Source: Riemerella anatipestifer
Lineage (GTDB): Bacteria; Bacteroidota; Bacteroidia; Flavobacteriales; Weeksellaceae
NCBI RefSeq assembly: GCF_035666175.1
Contig: NZ_CP142016.1
Location: forward strand, 2,170,001-2,234,000
Length of the DNA stretch: 64,000 nucleotides
Direction of reading: 5' to 3'
Shown here: positions 22,651 to 32,265 of the stretch, piece by piece
Layout of the letters: every line of letters begins with the position of its first letter
Numbering within the stretch: position 1 is the first letter of the stretch
Translations under genes and position numbers: made by a program
The notes under the pieces: generated by a model
Told to the model about the DNA's origin: nothing
Databases searched by the model: none
What the model saw: only the letters and a program-made list of their open reading frames with translations

Positions 22651-23399
22651 TTAAAATCTATACCCTATTGATATTCCTCCTCTAACACCTGCCCATGGTC
22701 CATTTACTTTAACATTAGCCCCATTAGCATTGGTAGTTACACTATAATCAACTAAAGGTACATCTAAGCCACTCAACTCTTTCTTTAATTCTGCTTGCTC
22801 TTGCTCATTTAGCGTTCTATTAGTAAACCCTTGTAAATCTCCTCTAGAAGCTCCATAGTGTGAGCTCCAATAATCCACCAATCTAACACCCAATCTTTCT
22901 TTTTACCTAAGAACCACTGAGTTCCTATCATCAATCCAGCAGAATGAGCATTCATCTTCCCCTGAACATTTACAGGTATGTTTTGATTATTTTGATCTTC
23001 AATATTTACTGTAATATTACTTACATTAACATTAGTGTATCTATAATATGGTGCTAAGTAAACCCCTTTACCATAACCTTTACCTAGATAAAATCTCCCC
23101 TCTAAAGTAAACGCCGTAGTAGACATTTTAGCATCATTTATAGACTCATCTAGATTAAATTGTCTAGCGTAGGGCACACTTCCTTTTGGCACAAGATTAA
23201 GTCCTCCAGCAACCGAAAACCACTTGTTTATAGAACGCTCATAAGTAATATTAAAATTCCTAAACAATAAGCCCGTAACATTGGTTTTCAAAATATTCAT
23301 TTTTTCTGTGGTAGGAGCTTCCTCCGTTTTAACCACATTTTCTTGTGAAAACATAACCGAACCCGCCACCAAAGTGGATAACATAAATAGTTTTTTCAT
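22651..23399 (-). pseudogene. Outer-membrane barrel protein (DUF3575-like), frameshifted
   Basis: The first frame (from 23399) has a signal peptide MKKLFMLSTLVAGSVMFSQ and barrel strands (VTGLLFRNFNITYERS, FTLEGRFYLG, YLAPYYRYTNVNV, HSAGLMIGTQWFLG). After WVLDWWIIGAH it runs out of frame. The homologous continuation HYGASRGDLQGF...GGISIGYRF, ending in a barrel-like aromatic residue, lies in another frame to 22651. The break is at 22858-22862, where CACAC stands for an expected CAC: a 2-base insertion restores the family sequence if removed. Either a true pseudogene, a phase-off state, or an assembly error. Confidence 0.75.
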
Positions 23400-23501
23400 A
23401 GTTATATAATAATTAAGTTATTGACTATCAAGTTAACCAAACTTGCAGAAACGAAAAATAAGAATCATCATAAAGTCTCCAATATGTTTAATTGTAACTT
23501 T

Positions 23502-24047
23502 TTATTCTACGTTTTGCTTATATAAAATTCTTCCTATTTTATTTTGAAAAATTACAAATACAAAACCAAGTAAAGTTTTGATAGACTCAACTATTATTTC
23601 AGAATTCATTCCTATTGTTGTTAAATCATCATTTATATTTCTATCCATATTTTTAAGTTTTAGAAAAATAAATAATTTATTTATCAATTCTGGAAGTGAG
23701 TTAAACAAAACCAGTATCCCAATTGAAAGAATTGCTATTTGTAAAAGATTTTCGGAGTTAAGATTGCCAAAATCTATTTTTTCATCAAGAAATTTTGAAG
23801 GCTTAAATCTTTTTATAATTAAATCTGGGTTGATAATTAAAAAATAGAATACTAAAACAGTAAAAACTAAAGTGATAAACAAATAAATCCAAGTTTGTAT
23901 AATTCCATTTTCTACATCAAAAGGAAAGAAAATATCAGCATTTATCAGATAATTGATTGACTGAGGAAAGAAATTAAACGATAAGTTCACAACAGAGTAC
24001 AATCCAAATACTCTAAAAATAACTCTTAATAAATTTCTGATTTCCAT
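23502..24047 (-). CDS. Hypothetical membrane protein
   Basis: 181 residues, not recognised. Four hydrophobic segments can be seen (about residues 8-26, 48-72, 101-122 and 154-172), separated by a charged loop RFKPSKFLDEKIDFGN. The gene is AT-rich and lies 10 bases downstream of the reductase gene on the same strand, so it may be the last gene of that operon. No functional motif was seen. Confidence 0.6.
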   Translation of the reverse strand: MEIRNLLRVIFRVFGLYSVVNLSFNFFPQSINYLINADIFFPFDVENGIIQTWIYLFITLVFTVLVFYFLIINPDLIIKRFKPSKFLDEKIDFGNLNSENLLQIAILSIGILVLFNSLPELINKLFIFLKLKNMDRNINDDLTTIGMNSEIIVESIKTLLGFVFVIFQNKIGRILYKQNVE

Positions 24048-24057
24048 AGTGATATTA

Positions 24058-25068
24058 TTATTTCCTACTCTTAATCCAATTTTTTAAATGAAAATTTATA
24101 CTATCCTCAACAGAAATAAATTCATATTGAAGAAGATTTTTTATCTTTTCGTTAGAAATAAGCGTTTTTGAGTTTAAGGCATCAGTATTAGCTTTATTAA
24201 ACAATTTCAATACTGGCAAAGCCCATCCTATAATTTTAGATAGAAAGCACCCTAAACGCCACAAATAAGATGGGAATATTTTAGCCGAAGACAAACCTAA
24301 CCTTTTACGAACTAAATTAGCAACTTCAATGTAAGTTTTATTTTCGGAAATAAGTATAAATCTCTGCCCTAATGCTTTAGTTTCTTCCGCAAGAAGTTTT
24401 ATGGCAACATCGGCAACATCTCTTACATCTACATAGCCAGTATTCCCCTTAAAGCTAAAGGGTAATTTTTTAATATTATCAAACAAAACGCCACTACTCT
24501 GCTCCCAATTTCCAGAACCTATGATAACTCCTGGATTTATAACCACCACATTCATACCTTCTGCAGAAACACGCCAAACTTCCATCTCCGAAAAATGCTT
24601 AGAAATAGCATAGCTAGAATGAGCCAATTTAGGATTAAAATTAGACTCTTCATCAATGGCTTCAAACTCATTGGCAGCGTCTAGAACAGCGATGGAACTC
24701 ACATATAAAAATTGCTCTACTGTTTTTTCTTCAGCAATGTAAAGAAGATTTTTAGTCCCCTGTATATTAGTCTTATACATAAACTTTTTATCTCTAGGAT
24801 GAAAACTTACCTTTGCAGCGGCATGATAGACTTGCTTAACACCTTCTAAAGCCACTCTTAAAGAATCTAAATCCTCAAAATCTACCTCTACCCACTCTAT
24901 TTTTTGATAATAATAATCTGCTTTATCCGTATAAAAAGAAAAAATATCTTTCAGTTTTTCTATTTGAGAACCACAACGTTTAGTAGCACGAACCTCTTGC
25001 CCTTGCTGAAGAAGTTTTAGAACAATAAGACTTCCCAAAATCCCCGTCGCTCCTGTAACTAATACCAT
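24058..25068 (-). CDS. NAD(P)-dependent epimerase/reductase (extended SDR)
   Basis: 336 residues. Rossmann nucleotide-binding motif VTGATGILGSLIV at residue 4, and the catalytic Tyr-x3-Lys in SSYAISKHFSEMEVW, with the family Ser in LYVSSIAVLD. Resembles dihydroflavonol-4-reductase/3-beta-HSD-like members of the extended short-chain dehydrogenase family; the substrate is unknown. It follows the alpha/beta hydrolase gene after 11 bases in the pdxJ operon. Confidence 0.88.
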   Translation of the reverse strand: MVLVTGATGILGSLIVLKLLQQGQEVRATKRCGSQIEKLKDIFSFYTDKADYYYQKIEWVEVDFEDLDSLRVALEGVKQVYHAAAKVSFHPRDKKFMYKTNIQGTKNLLYIAEEKTVEQFLYVSSIAVLDAANEFEAIDEESNFNPKLAHSSYAISKHFSEMEVWRVSAEGMNVVVINPGVIIGSGNWEQSSGVLFDNIKKLPFSFKGNTGYVDVRDVADVAIKLLAEETKALGQRFILISENKTYIEVANLVRKRLGLSSAKIFPSYLWRLGCFLSKIIGWALPVLKLFNKANTDALNSKTLISNEKIKNLLQYEFISVEDSINFHLKNWIKSRK

Positions 25069-25079
25069 AATTTCCTATA

Positions 25080-25865
25080 TTAAACTAAAAATTCCTTAAC
25101 CACAGCGGCAAAGTCTTTAGGATTTTCGGCTTGTACCCAATGTCCTGCATTAGAAATTTTAATAATCTTAGCCTTTGGAAATTGTTGTTTTATCAAGAAT
25201 TCATCTTGAGGCAAAATATAATTAGACAAAGCCCCTCCAATGAAAAGCGTTTCTCCCTCAAATACACCAAATTTAATAGCATTCCCCACAAAATCACCAT
25301 ATTTTTCTGCTAAAGTAGCCAAATTAAACCTCCAATTAAGTTTTTTAGCCTCCGTCCAATAGAGGTTTTTAGCTAAGAACTGTATTACTGGTTTTTCTTT
25401 GATGTATTGAGCCAAATGTTCCTCCACCTCTTGGCGTGTACTCACGGTATCAAAATCTACTGTTTGTAATGCCTTAATAATTCCTTGATGATGTGGCGGA
25501 TAAGATTTAGGAGCTATATCTACCACAATAAGTCGCTCCACTTTTTCGGGATATTTTACGGCAAACTGCATCACCGCTTTCCCTCCGAGAGAATGCCCTA
25601 AGAGATTTACTTTCTGTAAATTATGAGCAGACATATAATTAAGGATATCCTCTGCCAAATCATCATGAGACATATTTTCGGAATGAAAACTCTTGCCATG
25701 ATTTCTTAAATCTATCAAATGGGTTGGCATTACCTCCCCAAAATCTCTCCCAAAGCCACCCCAATTATCTAACATTCCAAATAAACCATGAAATACTAAA
25801 AGAGGTGTTGCTGATAACTCTCCGCCATATATTTTAGAATGTAATATTTCTGTTTGATTTACCAT
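25080..25865 (-). CDS. Alpha/beta-fold hydrolase (YbfF-like esterase)
   Basis: 261 residues. Oxyanion-hole region [13 protein letters not shown], nucleophile elbow [14 protein letters not shown] (Ser), and C-terminal His in [13 protein letters not shown]. The pattern FHGLFG...NW...DLRNHGKS is that of the YbfF acyl-CoA esterase group. Overlaps the pdxJ stop by 7 bases, so it is translationally coupled to it. Confidence 0.88.
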   Translation of the reverse strand: MVNQTEILHSKIYGGELSATPLLVFHGLFGMLDNWGGFGRDFGEVMPTHLIDLRNHGKSFHSENMSHDDLAEDILNYMSAHNLQKVNLLGHSLGGKAVMQFAVKYPEKVERLIVVDIAPKSYPPHHQGIIKALQTVDFDTVSTRQEVEEHLAQYIKEKPVIQFLAKNLYWTEAKKLNWRFNLATLAEKYGDFVGNAIKFGVFEGETLFIGGALSNYILPQDEFLIKQQFPKAKIIKISNAGHWVQAENPKDFAAVVKEFLV

Positions 25866-26578
25866 TTTGCTAATCTTTTAAGGTAACTTTGAATTGTATT
25901 TTCTAGTCCCAAATAAAGAGCTTCCGAGATGAGTGCATGCCCAATAGAAACCTCTAACAAGTTAGGTATTTTATCTGAAAAATATTTTAAGTTTTCTAAA
26001 CTCAAATCGTGCCCCGCATTGATTCCCAAACCGTTATTTATCGCTTCTTCTGCTGTTTTGATATAAGGTAATATGGCTTGTTCTCTATTTTTAGTATAAC
26101 CTTTGGCATAAGCCTCTGTGTAGAGTTCTATCCTATCCGCACCTGTCTCCGCTGCATATTTTACCATCTCTGGATTAGGGTCTAAAAAGATAGAAGTTCT
26201 TATCCCTTCTGCTTTAAATTCGGCTATAATATTTTTTAGAAAATCTAAATGCATTTTACAATCCCACCCCGCATTAGAAGTAATGGCATCATCTGCATCT
26301 GGTACCAATGTTACCTGCTCTGGCCTTACCTCTAATACCATATCTATAAACGGACGATGAGGATTCCCTTCAATATTAAACTCAGTGGTTACCAGTGGTT
26401 TTAAATCGTACACATCTTTTCTAGTAATATGTCTTTCATCTGGTCTTGGGTGTATAGTAATCCCTTGTGCCCCAAATTTTTGAGCATCTATCGCCACCTG
26501 AGTTACACTCGGCACATCGCCACCTCTAGCATTTCTAAGAGTGGCTATTTTATTTATATTTACGCTTAGTTTTGTCAT
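25859..26578 (-). CDS. pdxJ: Pyridoxine 5'-phosphate synthase
   Basis: 239 residues, the usual length. Condenses 1-deoxyxylulose 5-phosphate with 3-amino-2-oxopropyl phosphate to pyridoxine 5'-phosphate. Characteristic segments: [17 protein letters not shown] at the start, [35 protein letters not shown] and [13 protein letters not shown]. First gene of a three- or four-gene minus-strand operon. Confidence 0.95.
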   Translation of the reverse strand: MTKLSVNINKIATLRNARGGDVPSVTQVAIDAQKFGAQGITIHPRPDERHITRKDVYDLKPLVTTEFNIEGNPHRPFIDMVLEVRPEQVTLVPDADDAITSNAGWDCKMHLDFLKNIIAEFKAEGIRTSIFLDPNPEMVKYAAETGADRIELYTEAYAKGYTKNREQAILPYIKTAEEAINNGLGINAGHDLSLENLKYFSDKIPNLLEVSIGHALISEALYLGLENTIQSYLKRLAKW

Positions 26579-26603
26579 TATTTTATATTATTGATATTTA
26601 ACA

Positions 26604-27866
26604 TTATACCTTGATACTGACTTGCATTACCTCCAAATCAAACACCTGTGCCGCCACGAGAAGATGGTCAAAAATATCTGCTTGTATCTGCTCGTAATTT
26701 TCCCACTTAGAATTATTGGTAAAACAATAAATTTCCAAAGGAAGTCCTTGGGCTGTAATTTCTAACTGTCTTACCATCAGCGGACTTTCTTGTTCTATAT
26801 TATCATTATTTTTTAAATAATTAAGAGCGTACACTCTAAATGTACCAATATTGGTAAGTTGTGGCCCATTGATAATCTCAGAAGAGTTAGCAATTCTCTT
26901 TTTTGCTTCTGAAATTTTAGCATTTTTTTCTTCTAAATAGTCTTTAACTAGGTTAATTTTAGACAACTTCGCCATCATTTCATCATCTATAAACTTAAAT
27001 GATTTAATATTGAAAATAATAGCTTTTTTTATTCTCCTAGTATTGGTTTCTGACATTATCTGAAGATTCTTAATCTCTGTAGAAAGCAAATCGTAAGTAG
27101 GTATGGTAGATACTGTTTTGTCAAAATTCTGAATCTTTGTCGTCAATAGGTTAATGTCTTCTATTGTACCTTCAATGTTATACTTCGGAATTCCTATCCA
27201 ATCACCTACTTTTAGATTTCTAGAGGTAGACACATGAATACCTGTAACAAAACCCAAAATAGTATCTCTAAAGACAAGAAGTATCACCGCCGTCATTGCC
27301 CCTAAACTACCTAAAATAGTAGACGCTTTGATATGAAATAGCACCGAAACTCCTACAAAAATAAATATAATATAACCTAATATTTTGAGGGATTGTGTAA
27401 CGGCTCTAATACCTGTAATTCGATAAAAGTCACCTTTAAAAACATAATATTTTTCGGTGGTTTTAAGCAACCTAAAATACAGTATAGCAAACGCTAGTAC
27501 AAACATTAACGAAAAGAATGTTTCTAAAATACTATGACTTTTAGGGTGTCTATAGAAAATAGAATAAATCATTTCCTGAGTAATTCTAATAGCAAAAAAA
27601 TGAGCTACCGAATTTAAAATTTTACTCTCATAAAAAGCTCTAAGAATTGGTTTTTGTGTGTACTTTCTAAAAACTAAAAATAAGGCGTTAAATGAAATTT
27701 TAAATAAAAAATCCAAGGCAACCAAAATCACTAAAAGTAAGAATAGTTTTGCCGCTATTTGACACAACAAAATAATTCCATCAGGCATCTCTGCCTTTAT
27801 CCAAAAATGAATTTGATCACTTATTTTTTGTAAAAAATCTTTGGTGTCTTTTATTTCCTCATTCAT
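26604..27866 (-). CDS. MscS-family mechanosensitive ion channel
   Basis: 420 residues from the chosen ATG (MNEEIKDTKDF). The frame is open further into IS copy 3, but those residues come from the IS end. N-terminal membrane segments, then the pore-lining helix with Gly/Ala pattern ASTILGSLGAMTAVILLVFRD, then the cytoplasmic MscS beta domain with STSRNLKVGDWIGIPKYNIEGTIEDIN. Length and layout resemble YbdG-like channels. IS copy 3 ends only 46 bases upstream of the ATG, so the original promoter may be partly lost; a TATTTTTG box remains at 27870-27877. Confidence 0.9.
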   Translation of the reverse strand: MNEEIKDTKDFLQKISDQIHFWIKAEMPDGIILLCQIAAKLFLLLVILVALDFLFKISFNALFLVFRKYTQKPILRAFYESKILNSVAHFFAIRITQEMIYSIFYRHPKSHSILETFFSLMFVLAFAILYFRLLKTTEKYYVFKGDFYRITGIRAVTQSLKILGYIIFIFVGVSVLFHIKASTILGSLGAMTAVILLVFRDTILGFVTGIHVSTSRNLKVGDWIGIPKYNIEGTIEDINLLTTKIQNFDKTVSTIPTYDLLSTEIKNLQIMSETNTRRIKKAIIFNIKSFKFIDDEMMAKLSKINLVKDYLEEKNAKISEAKKRIANSSEIINGPQLTNIGTFRVYALNYLKNNDNIEQESPLMVRQLEITAQGLPLEIYCFTNNSKWENYEQIQADIFDHLLVAAQVFDLEVMQVSIKV

Positions 27867-27912
27867 ATTGGCAAAAATAAGAAAATAGGTTTGTTTAGAT
27901 GGTACTAAATAT

Positions 27913-28892
27913 ACCCGTTGTGCATTATGAAATGAAAAAAACAAGAGTTGTTTATTAGACTGAAAATCAGTATATTGTTTTTGCTATAAAACGATATAAA
28001 TGAACAACATAGAGCAAATATATGAAAGAATTTTGGAAGTTTTAGGACTTTTTTCAGAAAATCAACTGATTAGTTATCAGAGAAGAACACCTAAAATGAG
28101 CGATTTAGAAGTCATAAGTCTTAATATTACTGCTGAATACTTGAGTATTGATAGCGAATTACAGTTATTTAGAAAATTGCCAAACTCTCTGATAAACAAA
28201 ATTGAAAGAAGTGTTTACAATAAGCGAAAACGAAGACTATCCCTACAAACAGAGCAAATTAGACAACGTATTTCGATGGAGTTCAATGAGTTTGAAGATA
28301 TTTTTATCGTTGATAGCATGCCAATGAAAGTTTGTGAAAACGCTCGTTCTACTCGTTCAAAAATTTGTAAAGAGCAATCCTATTCTTCACCAACATATGG
28401 TTATTGTGCTTCACAGAAATTATATTTCTATGGCTATAAACTACACGCAGTATGTTCTTTAAATGGTGTGATTAAGAATTTTGATATAAGCCCTGCATCC
28501 GTTCACGACATCCACTATTTAAAAGATATTGGTGAGCAAATGCGAAACTGTACTTTAATTGGAGATAGAGGCTATTTATCAGCAAAAGTTCAAATAGATT
28601 TATTTAACTATGCTAATATTAAATTAGATACACCAATGAGAAGTAATCAGAAAGATTATATTCCTCAATTTTCATTGTACAAGAAAAAGCGAAAACGAAT
28701 TGAGACATTTTTCTCTCAACTTTGCGACCAATTTATGATTAAAAGAAACTATGCTAAAACTTTTGAAGGCTTTAAAACAAGGATAATCAGTAAAATAACC
28801 GCCGCAACGGTTATTCAATATATCAATAAATTTATCTTCCAAAGAAAATTAAATCATCTAAAAATCAGTATTATTTAAAATGCACAACGAGT
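27913..28892 (+). mobile_element. IS982-family element, copy 3 (980 bp)
   Basis: Starts ACCCGTTGTGC, ends GCACAACGAGT. Flanks CTAAATAT and TAGAGAAA do not match, so there is no target duplication. Confidence 0.93.
28000..28878 (+). CDS. IS982-family transposase (copy 3)
   Basis: 292 residues, DDE triad intact; Ile4 and Ile177 variants. Confidence 0.95.
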   Translation: MNNIEQIYERILEVLGLFSENQLISYQRRTPKMSDLEVISLNITAEYLSIDSELQLFRKLPNSLINKIERSVYNKRKRRLSLQTEQIRQRISMEFNEFEDIFIVDSMPMKVCENARSTRSKICKEQSYSSPTYGYCASQKLYFYGYKLHAVCSLNGVIKNFDISPASVHDIHYLKDIGEQMRNCTLIGDRGYLSAKVQIDLFNYANIKLDTPMRSNQKDYIPQFSLYKKKRKRIETFFSQLCDQFMIKRNYAKTFEGFKTRIISKITAATVIQYINKFIFQRKLNHLKISII

Positions 28893-28947
28893 TAGAGAAA
28901 ATTATTTATTTGTATTTTTAAATAGGAAAATGTAAACTTGAAAAAAA

Positions 28948-29697
28948 ATGCTTATGGCTACTTACGAAGGAACAATAGAAGATTTTAAAAAATTTATTGA
29001 TGGCTACACAAGAAATTTGGTTCAAAAATTAACTAGGAAAGTTAAAAAGAATAGAACTTGTTCTTCACCTAAGTGTAAAAATCGTTCAAGATTACAAGCA
29101 GCTCATATAAAAGGAAGTGAAAGACCAGTAATTATAAAAAGTATTTTAGATGATATGAGTTGTAGTCTAGGTGATAACTATATAAAGGTTGATTTAAACG
29201 ATTTTGAAAAAAGATTTATTGAAGCACATACACCATATGATAAAGTTATAAAAATTTTATGTTTTGATTGCCATAGAAAATATGACAATAATGAGTTTCA
29301 AGAAATAGTTCCATTAATTGATGAAGAAATAGAAATTGATGCAGATGTAATCACTGAAGAGGATATTCTAAAACCGTTTGAGGAAATTAAACCAGGAAAA
29401 CTCGCTCAAAAAATTTTTTCTAATAAGATAAATACAATCTCTGACGAGGTGTTGTTAAAATTATTAGATGAGACCTATTGTAAATTATGCTTTGGAATTG
29501 GTTACAGTGTACTTAAGGAATTTCGTACAGAAAAGGATATTTATGATGATAAAGGGAAGCAGAGATATTATTCTCCTGAGAATTTACTTTTAGAAAGAAT
29601 AGGCAAACAAGATGAAATTAGTAAAAAATTTATACTTTCCAATCATTGGTTTAAGAATCAAATTCCATTTTTAACTAAATGGAATACTGAAAACTAG
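28948..29697 (+). CDS. HNH-nuclease-like zinc protein, possibly defence-related
   Basis: 249 residues. A pattern C-x4-C (CSSPKC) then RLQAAHIKGSERP, and later CFDCHRKYD, matches the Cys-bracketed HNH fold in which the His of AAHI is general base. A second Cys pair CKLC is near residue 176. The C-terminal half is not recognised. The gene is more AT-rich than its neighbours and lies between IS copies 3 and 4, converging on the WYL gene with no gap, which suggests an acquired island. Start could be 28948 or the ATG at 28954. Nuclease activity is inferred. Confidence 0.55.
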   Translation: MLMATYEGTIEDFKKFIDGYTRNLVQKLTRKVKKNRTCSSPKCKNRSRLQAAHIKGSERPVIIKSILDDMSCSLGDNYIKVDLNDFEKRFIEAHTPYDKVIKILCFDCHRKYDNNEFQEIVPLIDEEIEIDADVITEEDILKPFEEIKPGKLAQKIFSNKINTISDEVLLKLLDETYCKLCFGIGYSVLKEFRTEKDIYDDKGKQRYYSPENLLLERIGKQDEISKKFILSNHWFKNQIPFLTKWNTEN

Positions 29698-30360
29698 CTA
29701 ACTTAAATTCCGATTCAAAGCATCTTTCCATAGAGAAATCATTTTACATTTTAAGGAAGTTGGTTCAATAATCTTTACGGACCAACTTCTTTTCATTAGC
29801 TCCATTAGTAAATCTTCGTTAGGTTTAACAAAAAATTCAAAAGTAATGGTTTTATCATCTTCTGAAACTACTTTTTGAGAATTATGTAATGGGTTAGCTT
29901 TTAGGTAATGCCCATCTCTGTGGTCATATTGAAGAATAATTCTTTCCGCTTCGCCATTGGTAAACATTCCTAGTGCATCTCTGTAGGGTGTTTGAAAATC
30001 TATCACCTGAGATTTGAACTTTTTCCCTGTAGTTATTTCTCCTATTCGTTCTAATGCATAACTTTTAAATTGAATTTCGGGGGTTGAGTTATCTACAGCT
30101 AGTACATACCATTTAAAATCTTTCTGTTTTAATAAATAAGGCTGAATGGTTTTTATTTTTATTTTCTCTGTACTATAGTCAAAATAGGAAATATTGACTT
30201 CTAAATGTTTCTCTATTGCTTGTGAAATAGAATGAAAATGCTCTAATCCTGTGTTTTTCCGAGTTTCTGGTAATACAAATCTGGGCAAAAGCATATCGGT
30301 ATTAAGAGAGGATAAGAAAATAGCAGAATTGAGCAAATCATTTTGAAAAACACTTTCTAA

Positions 30361-31340
30361 ACTCGTTGTGCATTTTAAATAATACTGATTTTTAGATGAT
30401 TTAATTTTCTTTGGAAGATAAATTTATTGATATATTGAATAACCGTTGCGGCGGTTATTTTACTGATTATCCTTGTTTTAAAGCCTTCAAAAGTTTTAGC
30501 ATAGTTTCTTTTAATCATAAATTGGTCGCAAAGTTGAGAGAAAAATGTCTCAATTCGTTTTCGCTTTTTCTTGTACAATGAAAATTGAGGAATATAATCT
30601 TTCTGATTACTTCTCATTGGTGTATCTAATTTAATATTAGCATAGTTAAATAAATCTATTTGAACTTTTGCTGATAAATAGCCTCTATCTCCAATTAAAG
30701 TACAGTTTCGCATTTGCTCACCAATATCTTTTAAATAGTGGATGTCGTGAACGGATGCAGGGCTTATATCAAAATTCTTAATCACACCATTTAAAGAACA
30801 TACTGCGTGTAGTTTATAGCCATAGAAATATAATTTCTGTGAAGCACAATAACCATATGTTGGTGAAGAATAGGATTGCTCTTTACAAATTTTTGAACGA
30901 GTAGAACGAGCATTTTCACAAACTTTCATTGGCATGCTATCAACGATAAAAATATCTTCAAACTCATTGAACTCCATCGAAATACGCTGTCTAATTTGCT
31001 CTGTTTGTAGGGATAGTCTTCGTTTTCGCTTATTGTAAACACTTCTTTCAATTTTGTTTATCAGAGAGTTTGGCAATTTTCTAAATAACTGTAATTCGCT
31101 ATCAATACTCAAGTATTCAGCAGTAATATTAAGACTTATGACTTCTAAATCGCTCATTTTAGGTGTTCTTCTCTGATAACTAATCAGTTGATTTTCTGAA
31201 AAAAGTCCTAAAACTTCCAAAATTCTTTCATATATTTGCTCTAAGTTGTTCATTTATATCGTTTTATAGCAAAAACAATATACTGATTTTCAGTCTAATA
31301 AACAACTCTTGTTTTTTTCATTTCATAATGCACAACGGGT
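30361..31340 (-). mobile_element. IS982-family element, copy 4 (980 bp), inside the WYL gene
   Basis: Flanked by a perfect 7-bp target duplication TTTCTAA (30354-30360 and 31341-31347), so this is a simple, recent insertion. Confidence 0.96.
30375..31253 (-). CDS. IS982-family transposase (copy 4)
   Basis: 292 residues, DDE triad intact; Leu4 and Ile177 variants, protein identical to copy 5. Confidence 0.95.
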   Translation of the reverse strand: MNNLEQIYERILEVLGLFSENQLISYQRRTPKMSDLEVISLNITAEYLSIDSELQLFRKLPNSLINKIERSVYNKRKRRLSLQTEQIRQRISMEFNEFEDIFIVDSMPMKVCENARSTRSKICKEQSYSSPTYGYCASQKLYFYGYKLHAVCSLNGVIKNFDISPASVHDIHYLKDIGEQMRNCTLIGDRGYLSAKVQIDLFNYANIKLDTPMRSNQKDYIPQFSLYKKKRKRIETFFSQLCDQFMIKRNYAKTFEGFKTRIISKITAATVIQYINKFIFQRKLNHLKISII

Positions 31341-31796
31341 TTTCTAAATCAATATCTATAGTGTATTTCCTTTTGTTACAAACTAAATCTATCTTCCACG
31401 CATCTCTAATAGCTCTTTTATCTTTTTCAAAAGTATCAATAGGATAAGTATCTAGATACAAATGTTCACAATCTTTATAAGCTTTAAAAGAATTTTCTAT
31501 CTTTTTACGAATTTCAGAGGAAGTAAGTTTTCCATTTTCTCGGAGTACCGTTCTTACTAAAAAAATCATTCTTAAAAATTTTCTATCCATAATTAAATTT
31601 CAAAAAGATAAATATGATAAGTTTCTATTAACAAAAATACATTTTTTACAAAAGTAATTTTCCTATTATAAAGTTCTTGTTATATGATTCTACTTTCTTA
31701 CACCTAAAAAAATAGCAATTTCGTCATAAACAGATAACAATAAATAAGATTCTAATCAAAAAAACAAATTTATGAGTTTGTTTAATGAATAAAAAA

Positions 31797-31827
31797 CAAA
31801 AAACCTCACTTGAAAAAGTGAGGTTTC
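31797..31827 (-). terminator. Terminator of the tRNA cluster
   Basis: AAACCTCACTT / AAGTGAGGTTT stem; on the minus strand followed by TTTTTTG. The ~200 bases between it and the WYL gene start hold nothing recognisable. Confidence 0.85.
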
Positions 31828-31829
31828 TG

Positions 31830-31903
31830 TGAGCGCGCCAGGATTCGAACCTGGGACCGTCTGCTTAGAAGGCAGATGCTCTATCCAGCTGAGCTACGCA
31901 CCC
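31830..31903 (-). tRNA. tRNA-Arg (TCT anticodon)
   Basis: Minus strand cloverleaf: acceptor GGGTGCG/CGCGCTC, D-arm GCTCAGCTGGATAGAGC, anticodon loop with TCT (CTTCTAA), T-arm CCAGG-TTCGAAT-CCTGG. Confidence 0.95.
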
Positions 31904-31940
31904 ATTTAGAATTTTTAGTGTAAAATTCCGAAAAACATTG

Positions 31941-32015
31941 TCGGGGCGGCAGGATTCGAACCTACGACCTCCTGGTCCCAAACCAGGCGCGATGACCGGA
32001 CTACGCTACGCCCCG
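31941..32015 (-). tRNA. tRNA-Pro (TGG anticodon)
   Basis: Acceptor CGGGGCG, anticodon arm CCTGG-TTTGGGA-CCAGG giving TGG, T-loop TTCGAAT. Middle member of the Ser-Pro-Arg cluster in transcription order. Confidence 0.95.
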
Positions 32016-32034
32016 AATATTATTCTCTGAGTTG

Positions 32035-32119
32035 CGGAGGGTATGGGATTCGAACCCATGCGACCCTTGCGAGTCGACAGTTTAGCAAACTGCTCCGTTA
32101 ACCACTCCGGCAACCCTCC
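32035..32119 (-). tRNA. tRNA-Ser (GCT anticodon)
   Basis: 85 nt with the long variable arm of class II tRNAs (CGACTCGCAAGGGTCG). Acceptor GGAGGGT/ACCCTCC, anticodon loop TTGCTAA. Confidence 0.95.
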
Positions 32120-32265
32120 TTTTCGTTGTTATTTTAAGTGCTTCTGTTCTGTAATTGCGAGTGCAAATATAGAGCGTTTTTTTGAAACCTCCAAATAAAA
32201 TGCAAAAAAAATCTAAAATTTTTATCACTATCTTTGGCAGTCAATTTTAAAAATAAAAGTGAATA

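Larger units (their letters stand above)
29698..31590 (-). pseudogene. WYL-domain transcriptional regulator, split by IS copy 4
   Basis: The N-terminal piece (31341-31590) begins MDRKFLRMIFLVRTVLRENG and carries a winged-helix start LTSSEIRKKIENSF. The C-terminal piece (29698-30360) holds the WYL domain (ISYFDYSTEKIKIKTIQPYLLKQ, FKWYVLAVD, FKSYALERI). Removing the IS and one copy of TTTCTAA restores one frame through DIDLE-SVFQNDLLNSAIF, giving about 305 residues. WYL proteins regulate defence and stress genes and often bind a nucleotide ligand. This copy is presumably inactive. Confidence 0.85.

Noticed and set aside
27913-31340. Composite transposon formed by IS copies 3 and 4 around the HNH gene
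   Set aside because: Copy 4 has its own perfect 7-bp duplication inside the WYL gene, which shows an independent insertion; no outer duplication frames the segment.
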